Under the pieces are notes generated by a model that worked only from the letters and a program-made list of their open reading frames with translations, had not been told where the DNA came from and ran no database searches. Positions 26,613-34,013 of a stretch of 64,000 nt of DNA are shown piece by piece (positions within the stretch are counted from its first letter, which is position 1; each line of letters starts with the position of its first letter). A program made the translations under genes and the position numbers. The DNA lies in assembly GCA_001789205.1 (NCBI GenBank), contig MFYT01000073.1:1-64000 (forward strand). Direction: 5' to 3'. This stretch comes from Candidatus Raymondbacteria bacterium RIFOXYA2_FULL_49_16 (GTDB taxonomy: Bacteria; Fibrobacterota; OXYB2-FULL-49-7; XYB2-FULL-49-35).

Positions 26613-26619
26613 TCTGCGG

Positions 26620-27990
26620 TTAAATGCCTTGACCAACAATCGTTTCCAGACGTTCCGCCATATAATGTGGAAGGTTGTATAACCGGTATTTAACTTCCTG
26701 TCCCTGCGTTGTTTTAGTGGACAAATCAATCAGTGCCGGCGGATTCCTGTCAAATCGAACAGCCAAGGAAAGCTTCTTGTCGTGCATGAACTGATGCAGG
26801 CTCTTCATTGTGCCTGTTTCACCGGATTTTAATTCAATCGGGATGATTCTGCCGCAGATTTGAATTATATAATCAATCTCACCTGGCCGGCCTCCCTCGC
26901 GCTGCCAATAATAAAGTTCCGGCCCATCACCGCTTGCCGGCCCCAGCAGGCGCAATAATTGTCCAACTGCCTGTTCCGCCATCTGGCCGCGTACCTGGGG
27001 TGCCACCAGATCCCATCGCGGCAGGCCCGCATGAGCAGGAAACCGCAGAAGGGCATGCAGCAGGCCTATATCATTAAGGATTACTTTTCTGAAGGTGTCT
27101 TTGGTCTCTCCGCCCAGAGGCAATCCATTTGCCGCGGAATAGCGGACGAGGTGGCAAACACGGGCTGCGGAGAGCAGGCCAATGGCTTTTTTTACTACAT
27201 GCTGTTTTACGCCATCTTCAACTTTGGCGTAAACAAATTTCCTGCCCAATGACAGCGCAGCAGAGCGAAGAACAGAATCCAGCACAGCGGGTTCGATGCG
27301 TTTTGCATATTTGGGAAAGTCTGAACGGTATGTGGCCGCAAGGTCAAGCTGCTGTTCCCGGCAGACGGCCTCATCTGTCCCTGATACATCACGCTCCACA
27401 ATAGCGGGCATACCGCCGACTGTTAAAAACCGATCAAACCATTTCAATGCCTGCTCATGCAGATTCGGGGAGAACTCCCTGCCCGGACGCCAGGACAGAA
27501 GGTCGTGTATAAGCAGGTCCTGTTTGTGCGCTGTTAGAAATTCGATGAATCCCAGCGGTTCTATATGCAGAAAACCGATTCTGCCAACAGGCATGCTGAA
27601 GCTGTGGTCTGCGAGCGTGAACTCCAGCAGCGAACCTGCCGCAATGACCGCAAGTCCCTGCATTTCTTCGGCAAACCAGCGTAATTTGGCCAGTAATTCT
27701 CCGGCAGCCTGGATTTCATCGAGAAACAGGATGGTATTCTGTTGTTCCAAGACAGCATTCAAATCCCTGGAAATATCACGCAGAATAATTTTGGGATCGT
27801 TGGAGGTGAAAAAGCGTTTGGATGACGGGTCGCGTTCAAAATTAAATTCAACAAGCCGTTTGTTCGTACGTTTTGCCAGATTTCTGACAAGCCAGGTTTT
27901 TCCAACCTGACGGGCACCCCGTAAAACAAGAGGCTTGCGATCTTTATCAGACAGCCATTGATCCAGCCTATTTTCAACAATTCGAATCAT
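26620..27990 (-). CDS. AAA ATPase with DUF4143 domain
   Basis: 456 residues. An AAA_14 ATPase module with Walker A GARQVGKT (25-32), Walker B TILFLDEIQ (86-94) and sensor GSLLEF; then a winged-helix/DUF4143 region and the C-terminal motif ELYYWQREGGRPGEIDYIIQ...PIELKSGETG, which has the E-x-D...E-x-K form of a PD-(D/E)xK nuclease-like fold. This family is abundant, mobile and of unknown function; it is suspected to act in toxin-antitoxin-like or defence contexts. The ATG at 27990 is overlapped by a 16-bp palindrome (27989-28004), suggesting autoregulation. It sits beside hipBA and gene relics in an accessory patch. Confidence 0.88.
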   Translation of the reverse strand: MIRIVENRLDQWLSDKDRKPLVLRGARQVGKTWLVRNLAKRTNKRLVEFNFERDPSSKRFFTSNDPKIILRDISRDLNAVLEQQNTILFLDEIQAAGELLAKLRWFAEEMQGLAVIAAGSLLEFTLADHSFSMPVGRIGFLHIEPLGFIEFLTAHKQDLLIHDLLSWRPGREFSPNLHEQALKWFDRFLTVGGMPAIVERDVSGTDEAVCREQQLDLAATYRSDFPKYAKRIEPAVLDSVLRSAALSLGRKFVYAKVEDGVKQHVVKKAIGLLSAARVCHLVRYSAANGLPLGGETKDTFRKVILNDIGLLHALLRFPAHAGLPRWDLVAPQVRGQMAEQAVGQLLRLLGPASGDGPELYYWQREGGRPGEIDYIIQICGRIIPIELKSGETGTMKSLHQFMHDKKLSLAVRFDRNPPALIDLSTKTTQGQEVKYRLYNLPHYMAERLETIVGQGI

Positions 27991-28021
27991 ATTATTAATA
28001 ATATAAATATTAACGCGTTAA
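27989..28021. promoter_or_regulatory. Two palindromes at the ATPase gene start
   Basis: ATATTATTAATAATAT (27989-28004) is a perfect 16-bp palindrome overlapping the start codon, and TTAACGCGTTAA (28010-28021) is a perfect 12-bp palindrome just upstream. Either could be an operator. The surrounding AT-richness makes the first less significant. Confidence 0.4.
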
Positions 28022-28088
28022 AATTCAATATGTATTGATAAAACAACGTGTTGTTATTAACGCACGACAATTTTTTAATTTTTCAGGC

Positions 28089-28302
28089 CTGAAGAAGGAG
28101 CTTGACGGTTATTTTTCCGGGCTGCGCCGCAGGATATCCCGGGGCAGCGCGTGCGGTTGGTTCGGTCATGGCTTCAAACCCGCTGCCATTGCTTATTCCG
28201 TGCCATCGCGTAATTTTGAGCAGCCGCAGGACTGGCAATTTCAGCAGCGGGGCCGACCTTAAACGGAAGCTGCTTGAGCTCGAAGGTGTGGCGCTGTCCT
28301 GA
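28089..28302 (+). pseudogene. Decayed O6-alkylguanine-DNA alkyltransferase
   Basis: Two frames carry pieces of an Ogt/MGMT gene. Frame of 28089: [15 protein letters not shown], the end of the N-terminal part. Frame of 28102, from about 28129: [20 protein letters not shown], then the active-site block IPCHRVI (acceptor Cys) and [18 protein letters not shown] to a stop at 28302. The roughly 35-45 residues that normally join them are missing, and the frame changes. An internal deletion with frameshift has destroyed the gene; no complete start-to-stop product remains. Confidence 0.72.
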
Positions 28303-28334
28303 AATGAGTGGCAAACAAGCTCCGCCATGGCTTT

Positions 28335-28370
28335 CCTGCCCGCCTCGCCGAGTGAGTCGAGGTGGGCAGG
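28335..28370. other. Strong intergenic hairpin
   Basis: CCTGCCCGCCTCG (28335-28347) pairs with CGAGGTGGGCAGG (28358-28370) over 13 bp with one G-U pair and a 10-nt loop. No U-tract follows on either strand. It lies between the alkyltransferase relic and the end of hipA. Confidence 0.55.
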
Positions 28371-28393
28371 AGCATATACGCGTATAACGATCA

Positions 28394-28416
28394 GATGTGA
28401 CAAAACCTGTCACATC
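28394..28416. other. Inverted repeat near hipA 3' end
   Basis: GATGTGACA (28394-28402) and TGTCACATC (28408-28416) form a perfect 9-bp inverted repeat with loop AAACC, 26 bp after the end of hipA. It may be a factor-independent terminator stem without a good U-run, or an operator; the half-site spacing does not fit CRP/FNR. Confidence 0.4.
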
Positions 28417-28441
28417 AGGGAAAAAGATGGGGATAGGAAAG

Positions 28442-29683
28442 CTAAATATGTCCAAGCCTGTCCGTGTGTTCCCGGATGCGGTTCCAGATGGCGGTTGCCT
28501 GCTTGGCCGGAATACCTGATTTTTCTGCAAGAGATGGCCATTTTCTCAGGCTGTGCGCTGTTTGTTCCACAATTTTTTTCCACTCGCGCACATCAAAATC
28601 TTCCGCCACATGCTTAAAGTCAGAAAGTATCGCATTTCTCCGTTTGCCGTTTATTGCCATTGCATGAAGGTTGTCCGCTGCTGTTGAATACCCGATATCG
28701 TAAGCCGGGGCAAGGGCCCATTGGCCTTTTTGATCCATCGTGAACGTGATATTTTTGGCATGATCATCAAGATTTGAACCAAGATAATTAAATACCATTC
28801 TGCGGTAGGCCTCCACTACATCAACATGGTTCCTGGTCAGATCGCCGGTGACCCGCAGCAGCGTGCTGTAGTCGGGCACTGCTTCCCTGAAGTTTATGCC
28901 CAGAAGGCCCGCAAATGTGTGCGTATGAAGGCGCGTGCCGTTTGCAAGTATATCGAACCTGCGCATGGCGAAATAGGCGCGTTTGTCCGTCTTGCCGTCG
29001 AGCAGATATGATTCCAGGATGTTTATTCCGGCTTTAATGGCCATCTGTGAATATGCGTATTCAATGCGCTGGTACTGGTCGTCGTTCCTGAGCGGGACCT
29101 TGAGTATTACCGGAAAAAAATCGCCTTCAGGCGCGCCCCGCGTGTACCGTAGCATATCAAGAGACTTTGTATCCAGATCAACCAGGAACTTGGGCCGCGC
29201 CCCGCCGGCAGAACCGCCGCTGTGGAGCAGTTCGTCCACAACGGTGTCCGGACGACCGGCAATGATTTTCTGCGCTGCCTTGCGCAGGTCAGCGCATTGA
29301 ACTGCTTTTTTTCCCTGTTCGAACTCCTGCGCAGGTTCGTACCGCAGTGCCCCGATGCCGTAGCGGCCTACGAACGCCAGCCGGTCCAGCGCAGACGCAT
29401 TGTGCAGGCCTATTTTCTGGAACTCGGCATCCTGCACTTTTTTGCCCCATGCGTCGGGCAGACTGTCGGCAAAGACGCCGTGAAGGTCGTAGAGGTCGCT
29501 GTTTCTTTCAGCAACATAGGTGGCATTGCCAAGGGGCATGTTTCGGGGAGAAATTTCCAGGCCTTTGCCGATAAAGTCCCTGTTGTACGCAAAGACATGG
29601 CGACCCATTTTTTCTGAAAGAAAGAGCGTACCAACGCAGTGGGATGTTGTGCCGAAATTGATATGCACAAAGAGTTTGTTCAC
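28442..29683 (-). CDS. hipA: HipA-like serine/threonine kinase toxin
   Basis: 413 residues. HipA N-terminal subdomain (VGTLFLSEKMGRHVFAYNRD), then the kinase core: P-loop-like LLHSGGSAGGARPKFLVDLD, FPVILKVPLRNDDQYQRIEY, catalytic NLDDHAKNITF and the metal-binding APAYDIGYS. HipA kinases phosphorylate aminoacyl-tRNA synthetases or other targets and cause growth arrest. All core motifs are intact. The start overlaps the hipB stop by four bases (ATGA), the usual antitoxin-first order. Confidence 0.92.
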   Translation of the reverse strand: MNKLFVHINFGTTSHCVGTLFLSEKMGRHVFAYNRDFIGKGLEISPRNMPLGNATYVAERNSDLYDLHGVFADSLPDAWGKKVQDAEFQKIGLHNASALDRLAFVGRYGIGALRYEPAQEFEQGKKAVQCADLRKAAQKIIAGRPDTVVDELLHSGGSAGGARPKFLVDLDTKSLDMLRYTRGAPEGDFFPVILKVPLRNDDQYQRIEYAYSQMAIKAGINILESYLLDGKTDKRAYFAMRRFDILANGTRLHTHTFAGLLGINFREAVPDYSTLLRVTGDLTRNHVDVVEAYRRMVFNYLGSNLDDHAKNITFTMDQKGQWALAPAYDIGYSTAADNLHAMAINGKRRNAILSDFKHVAEDFDVREWKKIVEQTAHSLRKWPSLAEKSGIPAKQATAIWNRIREHTDRLGHI

Positions 29684-29961
29684 CGTACCCTCTTTCCGGT
29701 CTCGGCCCGTTCAAGTTCTTCAATGGACCACCAGGTACGGTCTTCGATACAGGAGAGCACCCTGCTGTCCATGCGGTATACCGCGAGGAGTTTGAGAAGT
29801 TTGTCAAAGCTGATTTTCCCGGTCTGTTCATACTGTCGCAGCGTGCGCAGCCTGAGGCCCGCTTTTTCCGCGGCATCGGATTGTTTCAGAGACAGGGCGA
29901 TACGGCGTTCTTTCAGGCAGTCGCGGATCCTGCGCAGGTATTCTTTTTGTGCGGATATCAT
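29680..29961 (-). CDS. hipB: HipB-like antitoxin, HTH repressor
   Basis: 93 residues with a Cro/C1-type helix-turn-helix (SLKQSDAAEKAGLRLRTLRQ) that binds operator DNA and, in HipBA systems, HipA itself. The C-terminal ~25 residues (DRTWWSIEELERAETGKRVR) extend beyond the HTH and may contact the kinase. It is coupled to hipA. The start codon lies only bases from the first of two inverted repeats (29962-29981), consistent with autorepression. Confidence 0.88.
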   Translation of the reverse strand: MISAQKEYLRRIRDCLKERRIALSLKQSDAAEKAGLRLRTLRQYEQTGKISFDKLLKLLAVYRMDSRVLSCIEDRTWWSIEELERAETGKRVR

Positions 29962-30021
29962 AATAACAATATAATGTTATTAATGATGTTTATTCAATAT
30001 AAATAACAAAATAATGGTATT
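29962..30021 (-). promoter_or_regulatory. Paired HipB-type operators
   Basis: Two copies of the inverted repeat AATAACA-N6-TGTTATT: O1 29962-29981 (perfect arms) and O2 30002-30021 (TGGTATT, one mismatch). Their centres are exactly 40 bp apart, close to four helical turns, so both would face the same side of the DNA. They precede hipB and probably cover its promoter. Confidence 0.65.
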
Positions 30022-30041
30022 AATTGTCCTGGTGACGCGTT

Positions 30042-30128
30042 TCAGGAGTTCGTCAATTTCATGGCGATCATGGAAACGTCGTCCCTCAGGGCGGCGCTGC
30101 CGGTGTAGGCCTTCTGCTCCTCGATGAA
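30042..30128 (-). pseudogene. Possible 3' relic of a SpoIIE/PP2C-type phosphatase gene
   Basis: The reading FIEEQKAYTGSAALRDDV then SMIAMKLTNS and stop resembles the end of PP2C_SIG domains (...DDVTLVVLKV). Upstream in the same frame there is no recognisable phosphatase sequence, so at most the final ~28 codons remain. Short match; tentative. Confidence 0.3.
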
Positions 30129-30204
30129 CTGATAGCGGCATTTTATTTTTCTGATTCGCACAACATTACCCGGTCTGACGTAACGCGCATTTTGGGTCCT
30201 GTAA

Positions 30205-30336
30205 TCGATAGAGACCTTCTTTGCCGTGGAAGGGGACCTGCTTCTTCTTGGCGCCCGTTCGCTTGAGGCGCTAAATCTTACTGTCGATTCGCGGCGCAAG
30301 AAGCTGGTTGCCGCTGGATCGCTGCCTGTGGCGTAA
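30205..30336 (+). pseudogene. 3' relic of a clan-AA aspartic protease gene
   Basis: The plus frame reads VEGDLLLLGARSLEALNLTV, then DSRRKKLVAAGSLPVA and TAA. This is the typical end of small retropepsin-like bacterial proteases (LLGM.ALE.LGLVVD...LVP). The frame is closed by a stop at 30202-30204, and the catalytic DTG region is absent. It overlaps nothing intact and lies among other relics between hipB and apgM. Confidence 0.5.
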
Positions 30337-30360
30337 TAAGAAAGCAATTAGTCATTAGTT

Positions 30361-31548
30361 TTACGTGTACAGCATCTTTCCCAGCAACGTATGCCCTTCA
30401 CTCACAAAATACCCTGTGGCATCAGCCTCTTTTTCGGTAAAACGCGAAGCATCGTTGCCGCCAATACCAGGGCCGTGGAGCACAAATGGCACTGGCTCGG
30501 GCGCATGGGTCTGGGTGAGAATGGGCGTGGGATGGTCGGGCAGACAAAGCAGCCGCAGTTCATCTTTTGCATAGCCAAGAAAGACAGGAAGCATCTTTTC
30601 GTCTATCTGTTCAATGGCCTTTATTTTTTCCTCAATTTGGCCGCCATGACCAGCCTCGTCCGGTGCCTCAACGTGCACAAAGATCAAGTCAAATTTCTCA
30701 AGTGCCCTGACAGCCTGCTCAGCCTGCGCCGCATAATCGGTATCTAACCCGCCGGTAACACCGGGGATTTTTAGGTTTTCGATACCAGCCATGTCCGCGA
30801 TCCCCCGAAGAAGGTCGACACCCGATGTCATGGCCGCCTTTTTCCCATACACAGTGGCAAAAGGCGGAATGCCGGCAGACTGTTGTCCGCCCCAGAAGAG
30901 CCAGATGGTTGTGGCAGGCTCCTTGCCTTCGGCAATCCGTTGCTTGTTCACTGGATGGTTTCTCAGCACCTCCTCTGACCGTATCATGAGATCGTTGAGG
31001 GTGCGCGCGCCTTCTCCCCTGGGAATATGCTTGATAATAGGCTGGTTGGGGATGTCGTGCGGCGGCGTGCAGACTGCGGAAAGCAGGCCGGGCTTGTTGC
31101 GGATTACGCAGATGTGACGGTAGCTCACGCCGGGATAAAAGGTAACATCAACGGAACCCAGCTCTTTCTGCAGGGTGGTGATGATCTGATGCGATTCCCT
31201 GTCCGTTATATGGCCGCAGCTGTACGAGCGCATGGCGCCGTCCTTGACCGTGACCAGATTGCACCTGAAGGCTGTCTCACCCTCCTTAAGAGAAATACCC
31301 ATGGCGCGCGCTTCAATAGGCCCCCTGCCGCTGTAATATTTTTTTGGGTCATATCCCATGACCGACATGCAGGCAACAGCGCTGCTCGGTTCCATGCCGT
31401 CCGGGACATTTGCGGAAAGGCCAAGCACACCTTTTTTTACAATGGCATCGAGTGCGGGGGTGCGGGCGAGTTCGAGCGTGGTCTTTTGATCGCGCGCAAG
31501 CAGGGGGTATCCTGAAGCGCCATCCATGATGAGTACAAGGTATTTCAT
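30361..31548 (-). CDS. apgM: 2,3-bisphosphoglycerate-independent phosphoglycerate mutase, ApgM type
   Basis: 395 residues of the alkaline-phosphatase superfamily, archaeal-type iPGM (COG3635), which interconverts 3- and 2-phosphoglycerate. Metal and substrate motifs: MKYLVLIMDGASGYP, the nucleophile region GMEPSSAVACMSVMGYDP, GRGPIEARAMGI, FVHVEAPDEAGHGG and LPDHPTPILTQTHAPEPVPF. It starts 17 bp after guaB ends, so it is the last gene of the zinc-ribbon-guaB-apgM unit. A 13-codon relic of its 3' end exists at 26491-26532. Confidence 0.93.
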   Translation of the reverse strand: MKYLVLIMDGASGYPLLARDQKTTLELARTPALDAIVKKGVLGLSANVPDGMEPSSAVACMSVMGYDPKKYYSGRGPIEARAMGISLKEGETAFRCNLVTVKDGAMRSYSCGHITDRESHQIITTLQKELGSVDVTFYPGVSYRHICVIRNKPGLLSAVCTPPHDIPNQPIIKHIPRGEGARTLNDLMIRSEEVLRNHPVNKQRIAEGKEPATTIWLFWGGQQSAGIPPFATVYGKKAAMTSGVDLLRGIADMAGIENLKIPGVTGGLDTDYAAQAEQAVRALEKFDLIFVHVEAPDEAGHGGQIEEKIKAIEQIDEKMLPVFLGYAKDELRLLCLPDHPTPILTQTHAPEPVPFVLHGPGIGGNDASRFTEKEADATGYFVSEGHTLLGKMLYT

Positions 31549-31565
31549 ACTACTTAATTAATTAC

Positions 31566-33029
31566 TCAATGCTCTATGCGGTAGTTGGGCGCCTCTTTGG
31601 TGATGGTTACATCGTGCGGGTGGCTTTCCCTGATGCCCGCATTGGTGATGCGGATGAATTCCGCCTTTTTCATGGCCTTGATGTCCTTGGCCCCGCAATA
31701 GCCCATGGCCACCTTGAGACCGCCTACCAGCATATTGACCGAATCGGCCACTGGCCCTTTGAAGGGGACGCGGCCTTCAATGCCCTCGGGCACCATTTTG
31801 GATTCCTCAGCGGTTTCCTGAAAATAGCGGTCGCCGGACCCTTTTCGCATTGCGCCAAGGCTTCCCATGCCGCGGTAGCTTTTGTAGGTGCGGCCCTCAA
31901 AGAGAATGGTTTCACCCGGACTTTCGGCTGTACCGGCAAAAAGACTGCCTATCATGATTGCGTCCGCGCCAGCGGCAATGGCCTTGGCGCAGTCGCCTGA
32001 ATAGCGAACCCCGCCATCGGCGATAATGGGCACACCGCATTTTTCCGCGGTTTCGCAGCAGTCGAGGATGGCCGAAAGCTGAGGAACGCCCACGCCCGCG
32101 ACAATACGGGTTGTGCAGATTGAGCCTGCGCCAATGCCCACCTTGACCCCGTCCGCGCCCGCGTCAACCAGGGCCTGCAAAGCCCGTGCTGTCACAATGT
32201 TGCCGCCAATGACGTTGAGCAAGGCGTATTTTTTCTTTATTTTCGTGATGATGCCCAGGACTTTTAATGAATGGCCATGGGCAGTGTCGACCACGATGAC
32301 ATCGGCCCCGGCGCACACCAGCGCATCAACGCGCTCCAGGGTATCAGCGGCCGTGCCCACGGCCGCGCCTACCCTGAGGCTCCCTGCATTGTCCACGCAG
32401 GCAAAGGGGTGTTCTATTTTATTGAGGATGTCGCGTATGGTTACCAGACCGACGAGTTCCCGCTTTTTGTTGATAATGGGGAGCTTTTCGATCCGGTGCT
32501 TGTACAGGATTTCCCGGGCTTTTTCAAGGGTGATTCCCTCGGGACCTGTGATGAGCCGTTCCTGGGGCACCATGGCCGTACCGAGTTTAGTGTTGGGATT
32601 GTTGTGGAAGCGGAGGTCGCGATTGGTGAAAATACCCACCAGTTTTTTTCCTTCGCAAATAGGAAAACCAGACACTTTTTTCTCGCGCATGATTTTAAGC
32701 GCGTCGCCGACTTTGTGCTCAGGACTCAAGGTGACCGGGTTGGTGAGAATGCCGCTCTCGGTCCTTTTGACCGCCTCAACTTCGTACGCTTGCCGTTCAA
32801 TAGACATGTTTTTATGGATGATACCCAGGCCCCCTTCGCGGGCAATGGCAATGGCCATGCCCGATTCCGTGACCGTGTCCATGGCGCTGGTGAGTAACGG
32901 GATGTTGAGTTTTATCTTGCGGGTGAGTACTGTCTGGACATTGGCGTCTTTGGGGAGAATGTCGGATTTTTGGGGTACTAGCAGCACGTCGTCGAAGGTT
33001 AGTCCTTCTTTTTCAATGCGAAGGGTCAT
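31566..33029 (-). CDS. guaB: IMP dehydrogenase
   Basis: Oxidises IMP to XMP with NAD+, the committed step to guanine nucleotides. Start at ATG 33029 (AAAGGAACCCGT upstream; [17 protein letters not shown]), giving 487 residues, the normal length; the frame is open further upstream but that part would lie inside the preceding gene. Two CBS domains sit at ~93-205 and the catalytic loop [20 protein letters not shown] has Cys305. The flap and C-terminal regions ([23 protein letters not shown]) are intact. Confidence 0.97.
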   Translation of the reverse strand: MTLRIEKEGLTFDDVLLVPQKSDILPKDANVQTVLTRKIKLNIPLLTSAMDTVTESGMAIAIAREGGLGIIHKNMSIERQAYEVEAVKRTESGILTNPVTLSPEHKVGDALKIMREKKVSGFPICEGKKLVGIFTNRDLRFHNNPNTKLGTAMVPQERLITGPEGITLEKAREILYKHRIEKLPIINKKRELVGLVTIRDILNKIEHPFACVDNAGSLRVGAAVGTAADTLERVDALVCAGADVIVVDTAHGHSLKVLGIITKIKKKYALLNVIGGNIVTARALQALVDAGADGVKVGIGAGSICTTRIVAGVGVPQLSAILDCCETAEKCGVPIIADGGVRYSGDCAKAIAAGADAIMIGSLFAGTAESPGETILFEGRTYKSYRGMGSLGAMRKGSGDRYFQETAEESKMVPEGIEGRVPFKGPVADSVNMLVGGLKVAMGYCGAKDIKAMKKAEFIRITNAGIRESHPHDVTITKEAPNYRIEH

Positions 33030-33039
33030 ACGGGTTCCT

Positions 33040-33759
33040 TTATTCAGATTTCCATACCAGTATGGCGCCGCATGATTCGCACTGCTGAAGGGAGTTGTTC
33101 CGGCGCACTTCAATATATTTTTGGGATGTAAGCGAACAGGCGCAGGCGCTGCAGATTTTACTCTTGTCTTCAACAACGCCGATATGCTTGCCGTTTTTAC
33201 GGTTTTTCTGGAGCCGCTCGTAGACGCGGACGAAATTTCCTCCAATGCTTTTCATTTTCTCGTTCCGGTTGTTTTCTTCGACCGCCAATTCGGCGTCGAG
33301 GGCCGCGGTCTCAGCATTTAACTGTATAAGCATCTCCTTTTTTTGAGTCAGATCCTCGTTGTTGAGCCGGGATTCAAGTTCTTGTTTTTTGGGACCCAGT
33401 TTCTCGAGTTCGGCCATATTGGAGAGCATGCGGTCTTCGATGGCGTTGATTTTGTTCTTGTGGCCGGTGATTTCCGTATGGACGGCGTCGTATTCCGCAT
33501 TGGTGGAAATGTGCATCAGTTTGTCTTCGCTTTTGCGAAGGAGGTCTTTTTCTTCCCTGGTCGTATCCTCGAGCTGCTTGTTTTCAGCCTCGAGCGCGGT
33601 TATACGGTCAGCGCATTCCTGCACCATGCCTGCCTCGCCGGCAATCTCCTTTTTCAGTTTCTCAACGGCAAGGGGTAATTCGCGTCTTTTCCGCATGAGT
33701 TCCAGTCTACGGACGTCTATGTCGCTGAGTTCGAGAATACCTTTGATGTCGTCTATCAC
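33040..33759 (-). CDS. Coiled-coil protein with C4 zinc ribbon (CdsZ/PF02591 family)
   Basis: 239 residues from GTG 33759 with an ideal ribosome site (AAGGAGGTGTGA). Residues 1-~170 are an antiparallel coiled coil ([28 protein letters not shown]); the C-terminus has Cys-x2-Cys ... Cys-x2-Cys ([21 protein letters not shown]), a zinc ribbon. The family is widespread and poorly characterised, with proposed nucleic-acid or regulatory roles. It leads the operon with guaB (10-bp gap) and apgM. A strong hairpin lies in its leader. Confidence 0.85.
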   Translation of the reverse strand: MIDDIKGILELSDIDVRRLELMRKRRELPLAVEKLKKEIAGEAGMVQECADRITALEAENKQLEDTTREEKDLLRKSEDKLMHISTNAEYDAVHTEITGHKNKINAIEDRMLSNMAELEKLGPKKQELESRLNNEDLTQKKEMLIQLNAETAALDAELAVEENNRNEKMKSIGGNFVRVYERLQKNRKNGKHIGVVEDKSKICSACACSLTSQKYIEVRRNNSLQQCESCGAILVWKSE

Positions 33760-33787
33760 TCACACCTCCTTTTTTAAAACCCAAAAA

Positions 33788-33821
33788 CAAAAGGCGCACT
33801 CATTTCTGAGTGCGCCTTTTG
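33788..33821. terminator. 15-bp perfect hairpin in the leader of the zinc-ribbon-guaB operon
   Basis: CAAAAGGCGCACTCA (33788-33802), loop TTTC, TGAGTGCGCCTTTTG (33807-33821). On the plus strand it runs into TTTCTTTTTTT, a good intrinsic terminator; on the minus strand it runs into TTTTTGG. In minus orientation it ends 29 nt before the GTG of the zinc-ribbon gene, so it is either an attenuator or the end of a small transcript. Confidence 0.65.
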
Positions 33822-33923
33822 TTTCTTTTTTTACCGGCGGATTTTTTGTGCGCTGTGAGCCCAATCCGCCTGTTTCCTGATGCCAGGTCCAGATTTCCGA
33901 GTGCTCCTTTTTTACCGGCACAT
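33803..33923. repeat. Structured divergent intergenic region with an imperfect direct repeat
   Basis: The 254 bp between the divergent starts 33759 and 34014 contain two copies of ATTTC(T/C)GAGTGC(G/T)CCTTTT...TTTACCGGC (33802-33837 and 33893-33918), about 90 bp apart. Between them GGCGGATT and AATCCGCC can pair (33837-33844 with 33864-33871). No protein or known RNA was recognised. Confidence 0.4.
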
Positions 33924-34013
33924 GATCCTCTCTTCGGTAGGTGAAAGGAATAATATAATTTCTTGAAGGCCTGAAATTCAAAAAATGTATTTTATAAGTA
34001 CCGAAGGGGCTTC

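Noticed and set aside
28394-28416. CRP/FNR-type binding site (TGTGA...TCACA)
   Set aside because: The half-sites are separated by nine bases instead of six, and the site lies downstream of hipA rather than in a promoter.
26491-30404. Integrative element bounded by attachment-site repeats at the apgM 3' end
   Set aside because: The two copies share only about three-quarters of positions and there is no integrase; true att repeats should be nearly identical. Kept only as an eroded scar.
32113-33075. 320-codon plus-strand frame opposite guaB
   Set aside because: Antisense of a conserved guaB gene; composition (Ser, Met, Arg-rich) and lack of any motif mark it as a shadow.
33760-33981. 73-codon minus-strand frame in the guaB-operon leader with a repeated PVKKE
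   Set aside because: The repeat follows from the DNA direct repeat and hairpin; there is no ribosome site, and the last codons lie in the terminator-like hairpin.
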